This document shows positions 49,601 to 56,301 of a stretch of 64,000 bases of DNA, piece by piece; positions within the stretch are counted from its first letter, which is position 1, and each line of letters starts with the position of its first letter. The notes beneath the pieces are model-generated. The model was not told where the DNA came from, made no database searches, and saw only the letters and a list, made by a program, of their open reading frames with translations. The stretch covers positions 1 to 64,000 of the forward strand of contig MKUE01000007.1 in the NCBI GenBank assembly GCA_001897675.1, given 5' to 3'. Position numbers and translations under genes: made by a program. The DNA comes from Thiobacillus sp. 65-1059. Its GTDB lineage: Bacteria; Pseudomonadota; Gammaproteobacteria; Burkholderiales; Thiobacillaceae.

Positions 49601-49619
49601 GACGCCGGGGAATCCCTGA
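46614..49619 (+). CDS. DUF3365-PAS-GAF-GGDEF-EAL signalling protein
   Basis: Membrane sensor of 1001 residues controlling cyclic di-GMP. Order: membrane helix (about 24-45); periplasmic DUF3365/Tll0287-like domain (50-225) with a heme c motif CLACH near residue 190; second membrane helix (about 230-250); PAS (265-390); GAF (405-560); GGDEF domain with an intact GGDEF site; EAL domain with FEALVRW and later DDFGTGYSSLSYL. Both enzyme domains look intact, so it could make or degrade c-di-GMP. A covalent heme suggests redox or gas input. No operon partner is evident. Confidence 0.92.
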   Translation: MDVALTDNGGRAAAARTGGVPVVPWAIVLAVFWTLVAVLSLAWNIVQVRELVLEQARVELRANFFKDWAFRNWASRHGGVYVPVTPESPVDPYGANFPERDVRTPSGRVLTLINPALMVRQFNELAAEPHRVRGHLSGLRPINPQNRPDPWEAKALAQFQQGVEEVTGIAEIDAAPYLRLIRPMKMGGKCLACHIQQGYREGDLAGGVSVSVPLAPLNAAADRRVSALAAGHGGLWLFGLVGIGAAARQLRRRIDENGAVHDALEEHEERTRAILDASLDGIVAINARNEIIDWNFQAEQTFGWPRAQVLGRSLSETIIPERFRVQHETGLQRSLENDAAILIGRRVELTGLHRDGHEFPIEVFIARISVAGTPCFSACVRDISERKAAEDKINRDYHTQRVLAELLETSMRPAPFEQRLQFALELILSTPWLSLHGTGSIFLADAASGKLRMAARHKLSASIVQACDTVEMGHCLCGRAAATQQLLFVDCVDDRHEVHYPGMSEHGHYCAPILFDEKLLGVLNLYVDAHHRQTPAELQFITAAAHAVGGMIQRHQAEQQLRYHAYHDGLTRMPNRTLFMDRLEQRLRHGERHPALRCAVLYLDLDRFKTVNDSLGHTLGDQLLLEVGERIHACMRPEDTVARMGGDEFTILLEEVAEPADALRVADRLHAVLQPPIMLEGREIFVSVSIGIAVGAQGDHNAADLLRDADTAMYRAKSTGTGHTVLFDKRMHLRAVAQLTLESELRRAVEREELRVHYQPIVDAIRGEVLGFEALVRWAHPDRGLVSPAEFIPLAEETGLINDIGHWVLTEACRQLQAWRREFPQRPDLSMSVNLSAKQFLQPNLVERIDAAIAATGVEPHCLALEITESVLVHNHEIAHKILLDLKARGLHLYVDDFGTGYSSLSYLQNFPFDALKIDRAFVNRLTPGIEDVEMVSTIIAIARNFNMGVIAEGVENDGQLERVIALGCRKVQGYRFSPPLAAEAASLLILARYTATPGNP

Positions 49620-49742
49620 GCAAGCCCCGCTGTTCGGCCGGCTGTCGAGGCAACGCCTTGCTGCCCGGAATTTGCCCCCATCCAGGCAACACGGGGGGTT
49701 ACGGATACATATTGCCCTGAGTTCAAGTCGACCTTCTGCCGT

Positions 49743-50138
49743 TTAGCGATGGTTCGTCGTGTAGCTCTCGGTGCGGCGATCCCGGTACCTGTCCGGCCGA
49801 TCGTAGTATCTGTCCGGCCGCCCAGAGGTGTTGCTGGGCTGATAAGACGGCGCGGCGGGGTCGACGGCTGAAACCGCCTGACGGCGTGAAGCCGTCTGTT
49901 CTTCAATCTGGCGTTGCTGGCGAAGGCGAGCCAGAGCCGCCTGGTCGTTCGCGGCTCTGTCGAAAGCCTTCTTCTGCTCGGCAGGAGAAGGCGGCAGGCC
50001 GTTTGGGTTTTCAACCCGCTTGGCGTTCGCGCACGGTACATCCTGATAGACGGTCTTGTGGCCAGAAGCGCATCGGTAGACGTCGGCAACCGCCGGCGAG
50101 ACGGCGAGAGCGAGCAGGGGGATAAGTAAGGTCTTCAT
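49743..50138 (-). CDS. DUF4124-type secreted protein
   Basis: 131 residues with a signal peptide (MKTLLIPLLALAVSPAVA) followed by the short DUF4124-like motif DVYRCASGHKTVYQDVPC with two cysteines. Then comes a charged coiled region (QAALARLRQQRQIEEQTA) and an Arg/Tyr/Asp-rich C-terminus with repeated PDRY. Periplasmic location likely, function unknown. Confidence 0.75.
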   Translation of the reverse strand: MKTLLIPLLALAVSPAVADVYRCASGHKTVYQDVPCANAKRVENPNGLPPSPAEQKKAFDRAANDQAALARLRQQRQIEEQTASRRQAVSAVDPAAPSYQPSNTSGRPDRYYDRPDRYRDRRTESYTTNHR

Positions 50139-50159
50139 GTCGTTCTTCTTCTGCTGTTC

Positions 50160-50381
50160 TTATAGGTTTCCCCCGGGGGCGCCTCCATCCGGCAACGCTT
50201 CGGCTTGAAGTCTTGTTCGCCCGGCGGTTGTAGCCGAATGCCTTGGATTGTCTTGGCGGCAGAAATCCTCAGGGGTGATTCCTGCAACTTGCTGATGATC
50301 ATGAAGGCCGGAAACCAGCCCGTTCAATAACTGTTCAAGCGTGACATCGTGGAGCGGATTGCCGGGCTGGGTCTCTTGCAT
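50160..50381 (-). CDS. Hypothetical small protein
   Basis: A 73-residue frame begins MQETQPGNPLHDVTLEQLLN, which recalls the opening of VF530-type (DUF2132) DNA-binding proteins, but the rest does not match what I remember of that family. It may be a diverged or frame-damaged relative or a chance frame. The gene on the same strand immediately upstream ends at 50413. Confidence 0.3.
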   Translation of the reverse strand: MQETQPGNPLHDVTLEQLLNGLVSGLHDHQQVAGITPEDFCRQDNPRHSATTAGRTRLQAEALPDGGAPGGNL

Positions 50382-50412
50382 GGCTTCAGACCCTGCCAGG
50401 CTTCGTTGTGGC

Positions 50413-50952
50413 TCACTGGGCCAGCGCGCGCATCCTGTCCAGCTTCTCGACCACCGCCTGATAGAGGTCCTGGTCGGCATCGGGGTTGCGGTCCGGGTGG
50501 TGGGCGCTACGGATCTTTTTCAGCGCAGCCATATCGTCGGGCAGGTCGTGCACCCTGGTCACCCGGTCGCCGTTCTTGTCCATCGCGTGCTGAAGCTCGG
50601 CTTCTGCGCCTTCGCGTGTGTCGTGCAGCTTTCTGCTGCCAAGACGCCAACCATCCTGGGTCTTGCGCGGGAATTGATTTTTCTTGCCGTCAAACCAGAT
50701 CCATGTGCCGGTGTCAGGATTCAATTCAAAGTGAACGGTAATGATGTCGTAGGTGTAAACGGGCGGCTTGCGGTCCCTGGCGAACATCTTGAACGTGCCG
50801 ACCGTGTTCACGTCAGCAAGGTAATACGCGCCAGCCTCATGGGGGAAGAATGCGCTGCTGGGTCTGGGCGTTGGCTTGCTGTCGCTGCTTGACGAATCCA
50901 TCCCGGCCTTGCGGCTGGCGAGCAAGGCTGCCCGGCGTTGTGCGTTGGTCAC
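50413..50952 (-). CDS. Protein with C-terminal J-domain-like segment
   Basis: 179 residues from GTG 50950-50952 (GGAG eight bases upstream). The middle part (residues about 40-110) contains VGTFKMFARDRKPPVYTYDI and WIWFDGKKNQFPRKTQDGW. The C-terminal 45 residues (MAALKKIRSAHHPDRNPDAD) carry an HPD motif with a following helix, as in helices II-III of J-domains that stimulate Hsp70. An accessory-region protein of unknown role, possibly plasmid- or phage-derived. Confidence 0.6.
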   Translation of the reverse strand: MTNAQRRAALLASRKAGMDSSSSDSKPTPRPSSAFFPHEAGAYYLADVNTVGTFKMFARDRKPPVYTYDIITVHFELNPDTGTWIWFDGKKNQFPRKTQDGWRLGSRKLHDTREGAEAELQHAMDKNGDRVTRVHDLPDDMAALKKIRSAHHPDRNPDADQDLYQAVVEKLDRMRALAQ

Positions 50953-51074
50953 TGGTATTGCTCCATGGTATTGGTTGAAACCCACTGGGATCACCCCTCG
51001 CTGAAGGGATCACCCGCTGGACTCCTGGACCGCCAGAACCTCACTCCGGGCTGTCCTTGCAATGGCTGTCCTGT

Positions 51075-51341
51075 TTAGTCTGGCGAGACGCTTTTGGTAG
51101 GCCCGGCCTTTCGGCCCGGCGCGGCGGGCGGCACATAGCCCGAAATCCTGCACTGAAAACCATCAATACGCTTGTCGCCATTGAAGTGGGTGACGCTGCA
51201 CTGGGATATCTCGCCGCGTGCCGTCAAGTCAGCCAGCGACTTGCGTACTTGAACCAGCGCAATCCCGGTTGCCGACGCGATCTCCAGATCAAGTAGCTGC
51301 CCATGCTTTTTCAGGTGGCTTAGGATTTGGTCTGTCTGCAT
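51075..51341 (-). CDS. Small winged-helix-like DNA-binding protein
   Basis: 88 residues from ATG 51339-51341. The first 55 residues (MQTDQILSHLKKHGQLLDLE, IASATGIALVQVRKSLADL) have the helix pattern of a winged-helix domain that tests a single promoter-like site. A beta-rich part with one Cys and a Pro/Lys tail follow. It may regulate the adjacent accessory genes. The family is not recognised. Confidence 0.5.
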   Translation of the reverse strand: MQTDQILSHLKKHGQLLDLEIASATGIALVQVRKSLADLTARGEISQCSVTHFNGDKRIDGFQCRISGYVPPAAPGRKAGPTKSVSPD

Positions 51342-51417
51342 CTCGATTCCTTTGACGTGTTGATCAGCGCGCGACCCATGGCGAGCCCCGAGCCGATACA
51401 GAAACAGGAAAAAGCAA

Positions 51418-51440
51418 AAGGCCACCCCGAAGGATGGCCT
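51418..51440 (-). terminator. Hairpin terminator next to the tRNA remnant
   Basis: On the minus strand AGGCCATCC-TTCG-GGGTGGCCT is followed by TTTTGCTTTTTC. It stands 17 bases beyond the tRNA-Asn 3'-half copy, in the same relative position as a terminator behind a tRNA. It may therefore be the original tRNA terminator displaced by an insertion. Confidence 0.6.
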
Positions 51441-51456
51441 GAATGCTTGCTATGTC

Positions 51457-51495
51457 TGGCTCCCCGACCTAGTCTCGAACCAGGGACCTGCGGAT
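51457..51495 (-). repeat. Copy of the tRNA-Asn 3' half (putative attachment site)
   Basis: These 39 bases match 53537-53575, the 3' half of the intact tRNA-Asn gene including CCA, at 37 positions. The two mismatches are in the T-stem. The 5' half of a tRNA does not follow. Duplication of a tRNA 3' end on one side of an AT-richer segment is the signature of site-specific integration into that tRNA. Confidence 0.7.
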
Positions 51496-51579
51496 CGGCA
51501 TCCGGAATTGTCCGCAGTCATGTCGGGTCACGGTTTCACAAATATCCAGTAAAAACAATTGCTTATTATACATGACTCG

Positions 51580-51595
51580 CAGTTGCATGCAACTG
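51580..51595. promoter_or_regulatory. Perfect 16-base palindrome
   Basis: CAGTTGCATGCAACTG is fully symmetric and follows an AT-rich stretch (AATTGCTTATTATACATGAC) containing a TATTAT -10-like box. It could be an operator for the small genes to its right. No known regulator site is claimed. Confidence 0.35.
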
Positions 51596-51646
51596 GATGC
51601 AGCACGCATTTGGCCCGGATTTGGCCCAAGAATTTCCGCACGCAAA

Positions 51647-51901
51647 ATGGCCGGCCGTGACCGCCGCCAAATCGGCACCCGCAAAAACCAGGATTCGCGC
51701 CGGGTGCCTTGAACTCGAGATCGCTATACGCGGCATCCAGGTTATGAAGGAACCGGTACCCCTGACGAGTACCGCGCCCGCTACAAGAGGATCGCTCAAA
51801 CCTGTTACGAGACGATTCGGGATTGCAATGACCCGCAGGTGCGTTTGCAGGCCGCCCATCTGCTTCAGTCGATTGGTGACTTGCCGAAGGAAATGCAGTG
51901 A
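51647..51901 (+). pseudogene. Small ORF interrupted by an in-frame TGA
   Basis: From ATG 51647 the frame reads MAGRDRRQIGTRKNQDSRRV, hits TGA at 51710-51712, then continues open for 62 codons (…DEYRARYKRIAQTCYETIRD… to LLQSIGDLPKEMQ) and stops at 51899-51901. That stop overlaps the GTG of the next gene. The helical second part looks like real protein, so this is probably a decayed mobile-element gene. Confidence 0.35.
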
Positions 51902-52200
51902 GGGCGCGGGTCAGTTTGACCACACTCAAGCGGCTGGAGGTGCTTGAGCGGGGCAAGGTGGCTGTCCGCACCATCGGCGTTTGGCCTGCCCTCCTTGGAT
52001 ACGACGAATGGGAAGCGCAGGCGATGGCGCATCAGGACAAGCTGTGCAGCGACACGCGAGGGGAAGACCATGTGGTTATTGCTGACAGCTTGCCCGACCC
52101 GATGGACGTAACGCATCGCTATCGGCGTCACGGTAACTTGAGGGTTGGGCAGACTCCGGAAGAACGGGCATGGCGTCGTGCCCGCGGCTTGTCAGAATGA
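51898..52200 (+). CDS. Hypothetical protein of the tRNA-Asn island
   Basis: 100 residues starting at GTG 51898, overlapping the stop of the preceding frame, a sign of translational coupling. The sequence (LTTLKRLEVLERGKVAVRTI, PEERAWRRARGLSE) is charged and helical with no recognised domain. A terminator follows about 100 bases later. Phage- or satellite-like style is an impression only. Confidence 0.45.
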   Translation: MRARVSLTTLKRLEVLERGKVAVRTIGVWPALLGYDEWEAQAMAHQDKLCSDTRGEDHVVIADSLPDPMDVTHRYRRHGNLRVGQTPEERAWRRARGLSE

Positions 52201-52302
52201 TGTTTGGCACTCGCACCGTGCCATAGGAAACCGTCGCACGTAAAAAGAAACGGAACCAGCGGACGCCGTGAAGACTCCTTCGCCTCGGCTGCACCCGCAC
52301 TC

Positions 52303-52330
52303 AAACCCGTCCTCGTGACGGGTTTGTTTT
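52303..52330 (+). terminator. Rho-independent terminator
   Basis: AAACCCGTC-CTCGT-GACGGGTTT followed by GTTTTG. It closes the transcription unit ending with the gene at 51898-52200. Confidence 0.8.
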
Positions 52331-52569
52331 GAATAGCGAACAGCGAGGCTACGGGGCCGCAGGGGCGACGATCACCACAGGGTCGCCGCTAGGGTATGGG
52401 CCACGGTTTGCGCAGTGAGAGCGTGGTCAATAAGTATTTCTTGATATGCGAATGTATAGCTCATCTAAACAAAAAATACGCAAACGTATACGCAGAAAGC
52501 GAACGGGAGTTGCAAAGCAGAACGCTGTGTGTCATGATCCAATCTACTGAAAAATGTAGGGGTATTGCT

Positions 52570-53034
52570 ATGGAAGACTTAGAGCTTGTTATTTCTGAGT
52601 TGAAAAAGCAGATAGCGCAGAAGAGGAGGGAGATTGAAGATCGCGAGCAAGCCCTGGCGGTGCTTGAGAGGTTAGCGGGTACTACTCCTAGTGTTTCTTC
52701 CGGATCTCTTCCACTAGATGAGGGAGTGATTAAGCTTGATGACTTAGACTTGGAAGAGCACGGTGGTAAGCGACGCGGAACATTGGTTGAGGATGTGAAT
52801 GACGTAATCAAGCGCCTTGGCGATCAGGAATTTTCCGTTGTCCATATAGACGCTTTGCTTCGCAAGATGGGGAAGGTGGTAGGGGATAAACCGATTCGTT
52901 CTAGAATCTCTTCGATTCTTGGAAAGCTAGAAGAGGCAGGGGTATTAGAGCGTACCCACGATGGAAGAGGGAATGACCCACATCGGTATCGGAGGAGAGA
53001 GGAGCAGCATTCCGATATAAATGACTTGGTATGA
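52570..53034 (+). CDS. Coiled-coil plus winged-helix-like protein, AT-rich
   Basis: 154 residues from ATG 52570 (AGGGG eight bases upstream; an earlier in-frame ATG exists at 52396). Residues 1-40 are a coiled coil (LVISELKKQIAQKRREIEDR). Residues about 75-150 (GTLVEDVNDVIKRLGDQEF, VGDKPIRSRISSILGKLEEA) look like a winged-helix domain as in restriction- or HB1-type accessory proteins. Base composition is clearly lower in GC than the surroundings, which supports horizontal origin. Function unknown. Confidence 0.7.
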   Translation: MEDLELVISELKKQIAQKRREIEDREQALAVLERLAGTTPSVSSGSLPLDEGVIKLDDLDLEEHGGKRRGTLVEDVNDVIKRLGDQEFSVVHIDALLRKMGKVVGDKPIRSRISSILGKLEEAGVLERTHDGRGNDPHRYRRREEQHSDINDLV

Positions 53035-53038
53035 AATG

Positions 53039-53064
53039 AAACGGCCAAGGTGCAACTTGGCCGT
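53039..53064 (+). terminator. Hairpin after the coiled-coil gene
   Basis: ACGGCCAAG-GTGCAA-CTTGGCCGT followed by TTCGGG, five bases after the stop codon at 53034. The T-run is short, so it may be a weak terminator or a stabilising 3' hairpin. Confidence 0.6.
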
Positions 53065-53210
53065 TTCGGGTAAAAGATCCTTGGTGGACCCAGAGGATCT
53101 CTCACCGGACTTTTCGTGCAGAAAAGCTTTGTTATGCTAGCCCTTATAGGGATACATAGCAAGGTGGTGAGTTTGTGTTCGGGTCCTTTCACTAGAGAAA
53201 GGAGCTGGCT

Positions 53211-53354
53211 ATGTCTTCACAAAAAGACTTGTTTGACGCTCCGGTTGGGGAGGGAACCGTCATCTACACGATGACGATCCGTCTCAAGTCCGGAAAAGTC
53301 ATTCGTCGCCCCAACGGGCGTCCGTTTCGCATCGTCATTCGCCCTAAGAAGTAA
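53211..53354 (+). CDS. Small 47-residue protein of the tRNA-Asn island
   Basis: Frame MSSQKDLFDAPVGEGTVIYT to IVIRPKK, after a strong ribosome binding site (GAAAGGAGCTGGCT). It is followed 24 bases later by a textbook terminator. The body is beta-like and basic (TIRLKSGKVIRRPNGRPFRI). The unit has all the marks of an expressed small gene, and the family is not recognised. Confidence 0.65.
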   Translation: MSSQKDLFDAPVGEGTVIYTMTIRLKSGKVIRRPNGRPFRIVIRPKK

Positions 53355-53378
53355 TGGGCGAGTTTAACTAACCTAACC

Positions 53379-53413
53379 ATCCGGCATCTTCTTTGAAGAT
53401 GCCGGATTTTTTT
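53379..53413 (+). terminator. Strong rho-independent terminator
   Basis: ATCCGGCATCTTC-TTT-GAAGATGCCGGAT followed by TTTTTT. A 13-base-pair stem directly after the 47-residue gene. Confidence 0.92.
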
Positions 53414-53487
53414 CGTCAGTAGGTGTTGAGTAACCAGAGCTTATGCTGCTGCGTACATAGGGCTTACTCAGCACGCAGAAAGCAAAA

Positions 53488-53510
53488 AGCCCAACCTTGC
53501 GGGTTGGGCT
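53488..53510 (-). terminator. Terminator of tRNA-Asn
   Basis: On the minus strand AGCCCAACC-CGCAA-GGTTGGGCT is followed by TTTTGC, 27 bases after the tRNA 3' end. Confidence 0.75.
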
Positions 53511-53536
53511 AAGTGCTTGGTCTTACAACCAGTATT

Positions 53537-53612
53537 TGGCTCCCCGACCTGGGCTCGAACCAGGGACCTGCGGATTAACAGTCCGTCGCTCTACCGACTG
53601 AGCTATCGGGGA
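53537..53612 (-). tRNA. tRNA-Asn (anticodon GTT)
   Basis: The minus strand gives a 76-base cloverleaf: acceptor TCCCCGA paired with TCGGGGA, D-arm AGCTCAGTCGGTAGAGC, anticodon loop CTGTTAA, T-arm CCTGGTTCGAGCCCAGG, encoded CCA end. Its 3' half is duplicated at 51457-51495. Confidence 0.96.
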
Positions 53613-53657
53613 ATAGGAAGCGCGCATTCTAGTGATGGCGGGCGATTCGGTCAACCC

Positions 53658-54893
53658 TTAGCCGTCGTTTTCCACCTGCAATTCGGGAACATGGCTGAAA
53701 GCGATGCGCATCGGCGCGGCGCCGCGGCCATGGTGGGCGCCGCCGAAGTACAGGGTGTTGGGGCCGTAGCGCTGGTTGATCCGGTCGAGCACGCCGTTGA
53801 GGGCCGCGTGGTGGTCGTCGGGGTCGAACAGGTCGCGCGTGGCCTGGCGGTGCTCGACGAGGTCGCTGAGGGTGACGCCGACCTTGAGGAGGGGGCCGGG
53901 GTCGGGCGGGCGGCGCTGCCACAGTTCGGCCAGCACGGGGTTGAACCGGAGGGTGTCGGCATGCGGTGCGAAGCGTGCCTGGTCGCCCCAGCGGGCGTGG
54001 CCGGCGGCAGCCTTCGTATAGTGCAGGTGCAGGCCGAGGCCGCCGGCGCAGTAGCCGTAGTGGCGCAGCCGCATCGCGGCCTTGTGCAGCAGGCGGTAGA
54101 GCACCGCCAGCGCGGAATCGGGATCACGCAGCTCGGGCGCCAGCACGTGCGAATGGCCGACGCTGGAGCGCTGGGTGGGGGCAGGGGCGAGGTTTTCGCC
54201 GCGCAGTTTGGCGTAGTAGCGCTCGCCCTCGACGCCGCCCCAGGCATGGCGTAGGGTGTCGCGGCTGGCGGCGCAGAGTTGCTCGACGGTGTGGATGCCG
54301 AGCCGGTTGAAGCGCTGTTCCATGGCGCGGCCGATGCCGGTCAGGGCGCCGAGCTTGAGGCCGTACAGGCGCTGCGGCAACTCGTGCTGGCGGATCACCA
54401 CCAGCCCATCTGGTTTCTGCATGTTGGACGCGGTCTTGGCGAGGAAGCGGTTGGGCGCGATGCCGACCGAGCTGTGCAGCACCTCGCCGACCTGATCGTA
54501 GATCGCCTGCTTGATCTGTTTTCCGAGCCGGACGGCCTTGGCTTCCTCGCGGTCGCTGCCCAGCAGGTCGCAGGCCATTTCGTCGATCGACAGCACGGCG
54601 CCGACTGGGGTGCACGATTCCACCGCGGCGACGATGCGGTGGTGGATCTCCACGTAGGTCGACGGCCGCGCCTGCACGAAAACGATGTCGCGGCACAGCT
54701 TGCGGGCTTGCCACACCGGGGTGCCGGTGCGGATGCCAAAGCGCTTGGCGTCGATGCTGGCGGCGATGCAGCAGGTGGTATCGGCCATCACCGGCAGCAC
54801 GCCGACCGGACGGCCGCGCAGCTCGGGCCGCAGCTGCTGCTCGGCCGAGGCGAAGAAGGAATTGAGATCGACGTAAAGCGAATGCAGGGCCAT
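53658..54893 (-). CDS. Y-family DNA polymerase (translesion synthesis)
   Basis: 411-residue polymerase of the DinB/UmuC class. Catalytic acidic residues are in YVDLNSFFAS and SIDEMACD. Fingers/palm (CCIAASIDAKRFGIRTGTPV), helix-hairpin-helix thumb (LKLGALTGIGRAMEQRFNRLG) and a little-finger domain follow. It is distant from classical DinB in its first motif. ATG 54891-54893 with CGGAGC upstream is preferred to the longer frame through the palindrome. The 38-base palindrome upstream is a likely operator. Confidence 0.9.
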   Translation of the reverse strand: MALHSLYVDLNSFFASAEQQLRPELRGRPVGVLPVMADTTCCIAASIDAKRFGIRTGTPVWQARKLCRDIVFVQARPSTYVEIHHRIVAAVESCTPVGAVLSIDEMACDLLGSDREEAKAVRLGKQIKQAIYDQVGEVLHSSVGIAPNRFLAKTASNMQKPDGLVVIRQHELPQRLYGLKLGALTGIGRAMEQRFNRLGIHTVEQLCAASRDTLRHAWGGVEGERYYAKLRGENLAPAPTQRSSVGHSHVLAPELRDPDSALAVLYRLLHKAAMRLRHYGYCAGGLGLHLHYTKAAAGHARWGDQARFAPHADTLRFNPVLAELWQRRPPDPGPLLKVGVTLSDLVEHRQATRDLFDPDDHHAALNGVLDRINQRYGPNTLYFGGAHHGRGAAPMRIAFSHVPELQVENDG

Positions 54894-54949
54894 GGGATGC
54901 TCCGGGGGAACACGCCGTCGTCGCCCGGTTTTTCCGGGGCGGCGATGGA

Positions 54950-54987
54950 GATTGAATATAGTGTATATCCATACACTATATTCAATC
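54950..54987. promoter_or_regulatory. Perfect 38-base palindrome upstream of the Y-family polymerase
   Basis: Two 17-base arms (GATTGAATATAGTGTAT and its complement) surround ATCC. The centre reads GTGT-N8-ACAC, the same geometry as the LexA box CTGT-N8-ACAG but with the outer C/G swapped on both sides. It lies 57 bases before the polymerase start and immediately after the YihY gene stop. Confidence 0.7.
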
Positions 54988-54990
54988 AAT

Positions 54991-56274
54991 TCAGCCCGGG
55001 TTCGCCAGGTTCATCCGCTCCAGCCGCTGGCACAGGGTGTCGATGATGCGGCGCGACAGCGGGGCGGAATGGCGCATCAGTTCTTCCAGCGTCTGCGGCG
55101 GCAACGCCAGCACGGTGAGCTCGCCGTCGGCGACGACCGAGGCGGTGCGCTTCTCGTTCAGCAGATAGGCCATTTCGCCGAACAGCTGGCCTTCGCCGAG
55201 TTCGCCCAGGCGGCGCCGTCCGCCGTCGGTGTTCTTGTACACCGCGGCGCGGCCGGCGTAGAGAAAATAGGCGGTTTTCGAGTCGTCGCCTTCCTCGATC
55301 AGCGCGTGGCCGGCGGGGTGTACCTGGCCGTATTTTTCCAGCAGGCGGCGGCTGTCGCTGAAGACGTAGCCTTCGAGCTTGCCGGCGCCCTCGCCGCTGC
55401 CGCCGAGGAACAGTTTTTCCAGCGCGGTGATGTCGGCCTTGCCGTAGGCGTACAGCGCCTGCGCCCACAGGTACAGCAGCAGGAAGGCGAAATAGCCGCC
55501 GATCAGCACGAACACCACGCCGCCGAGCGTGCCGTACAGGCTGCGGTAGTTCTCCAGCTTGAAGAAGGCGCCGAACAGCAGCAGCAGCAGGCCCAGGCTC
55601 ACGGTGGCGGCGAGCGCGAACACCGCCGCGTCGCGCGCGCGCGGATGCCGCCGCGGCAGCCGCCAGTAGGCGGCAAACAGCAGCGCCCACACCATGGCGA
55701 AGGCGAACAGCGAGTTGAGCGTCCGCAGTGCCTGCGCGTTGCCCGCGCCGATGATGTCATTCTGCGCCAGGAACGACAGCGTGACCTGGGCCAGCGCGGC
55801 CACCCCCATCAGCAGGAACAGCACCGGCAGGATGATCAGCGGCAGCACCCACGACACCACCAGATTGCGTTTGGTCCGGTCGGGAAAAATGATGCGGAAA
55901 GCCCCCTGCATCGTGTTGACCAGCCCGCGCGACGACAGCACCAGGGTGACGAGGCCGACGCCGCCGGCCGCGAGCTGGGTCTGCCGCGGAATGAAGCCGA
56001 GCGCGGTGAGGCTGTCCAGCTGCATCTGGTCGTAGAGCGCGGCCATCAGGATGGTGGCCGGCATCGAGTTCTCGGCAATATGGCCCAGCAGCTGCAGGGC
56101 GTAGCTCAGCAGCAGCAGCAGCGGGGTGGCCGACAGCAGGAAGTAGAACGCCGTCGCCGCGGCGTGGTTCGGCAGCCCGTTCTGGCCGAACAGGCGCCAG
56201 GTAGTGTAGGCAAGCTGGAGCAGCCAGCTCAGCGTGCCGCGGGCGGGGGGCAGGGCGGCGAGTTTCTGGAACAT
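54991..56274 (-). CDS. YihY/RNase-BN-like membrane protein with cyclic-nucleotide-binding-like domain
   Basis: 427 residues. The first 275 form a YihY-type six-helix membrane domain (AAATAFYFLLSATPLLLLLS, LSSRGLVNTMQGAFRIIFP). The remainder (about 295-420) is a cNMP-binding-like domain (VHPAGHALIEEGDDSKTAYF, LGELGEGQLFGEMAYLLNEKRTASVVA). The fusion suggests gating or regulation by a small ligand or by membrane state. YihY itself is not a proven nuclease. A short gap of 27 bases separates it from the aminotransferase gene. Confidence 0.88.
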   Translation of the reverse strand: MFQKLAALPPARGTLSWLLQLAYTTWRLFGQNGLPNHAAATAFYFLLSATPLLLLLSYALQLLGHIAENSMPATILMAALYDQMQLDSLTALGFIPRQTQLAAGGVGLVTLVLSSRGLVNTMQGAFRIIFPDRTKRNLVVSWVLPLIILPVLFLLMGVAALAQVTLSFLAQNDIIGAGNAQALRTLNSLFAFAMVWALLFAAYWRLPRRHPRARDAAVFALAATVSLGLLLLLFGAFFKLENYRSLYGTLGGVVFVLIGGYFAFLLLYLWAQALYAYGKADITALEKLFLGGSGEGAGKLEGYVFSDSRRLLEKYGQVHPAGHALIEEGDDSKTAYFLYAGRAAVYKNTDGGRRRLGELGEGQLFGEMAYLLNEKRTASVVADGELTVLALPPQTLEELMRHSAPLSRRIIDTLCQRLERMNLANPG

Positions 56275-56301
56275 GGCCTGCCCACGCCCGGGTGCCGGCG
56301 C

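Noticed and set aside
51457-51540. Functional tRNA gene at the tRNA-like sequence
   Set aside because: Only the 3' half matches tRNA-Asn. No D-arm or anticodon arm of normal form can be drawn upstream.
49743-53612. Intact prophage
   Set aside because: No integrase, terminase, portal or structural genes are recognisable. Only small genes and a probable decayed frame are present.
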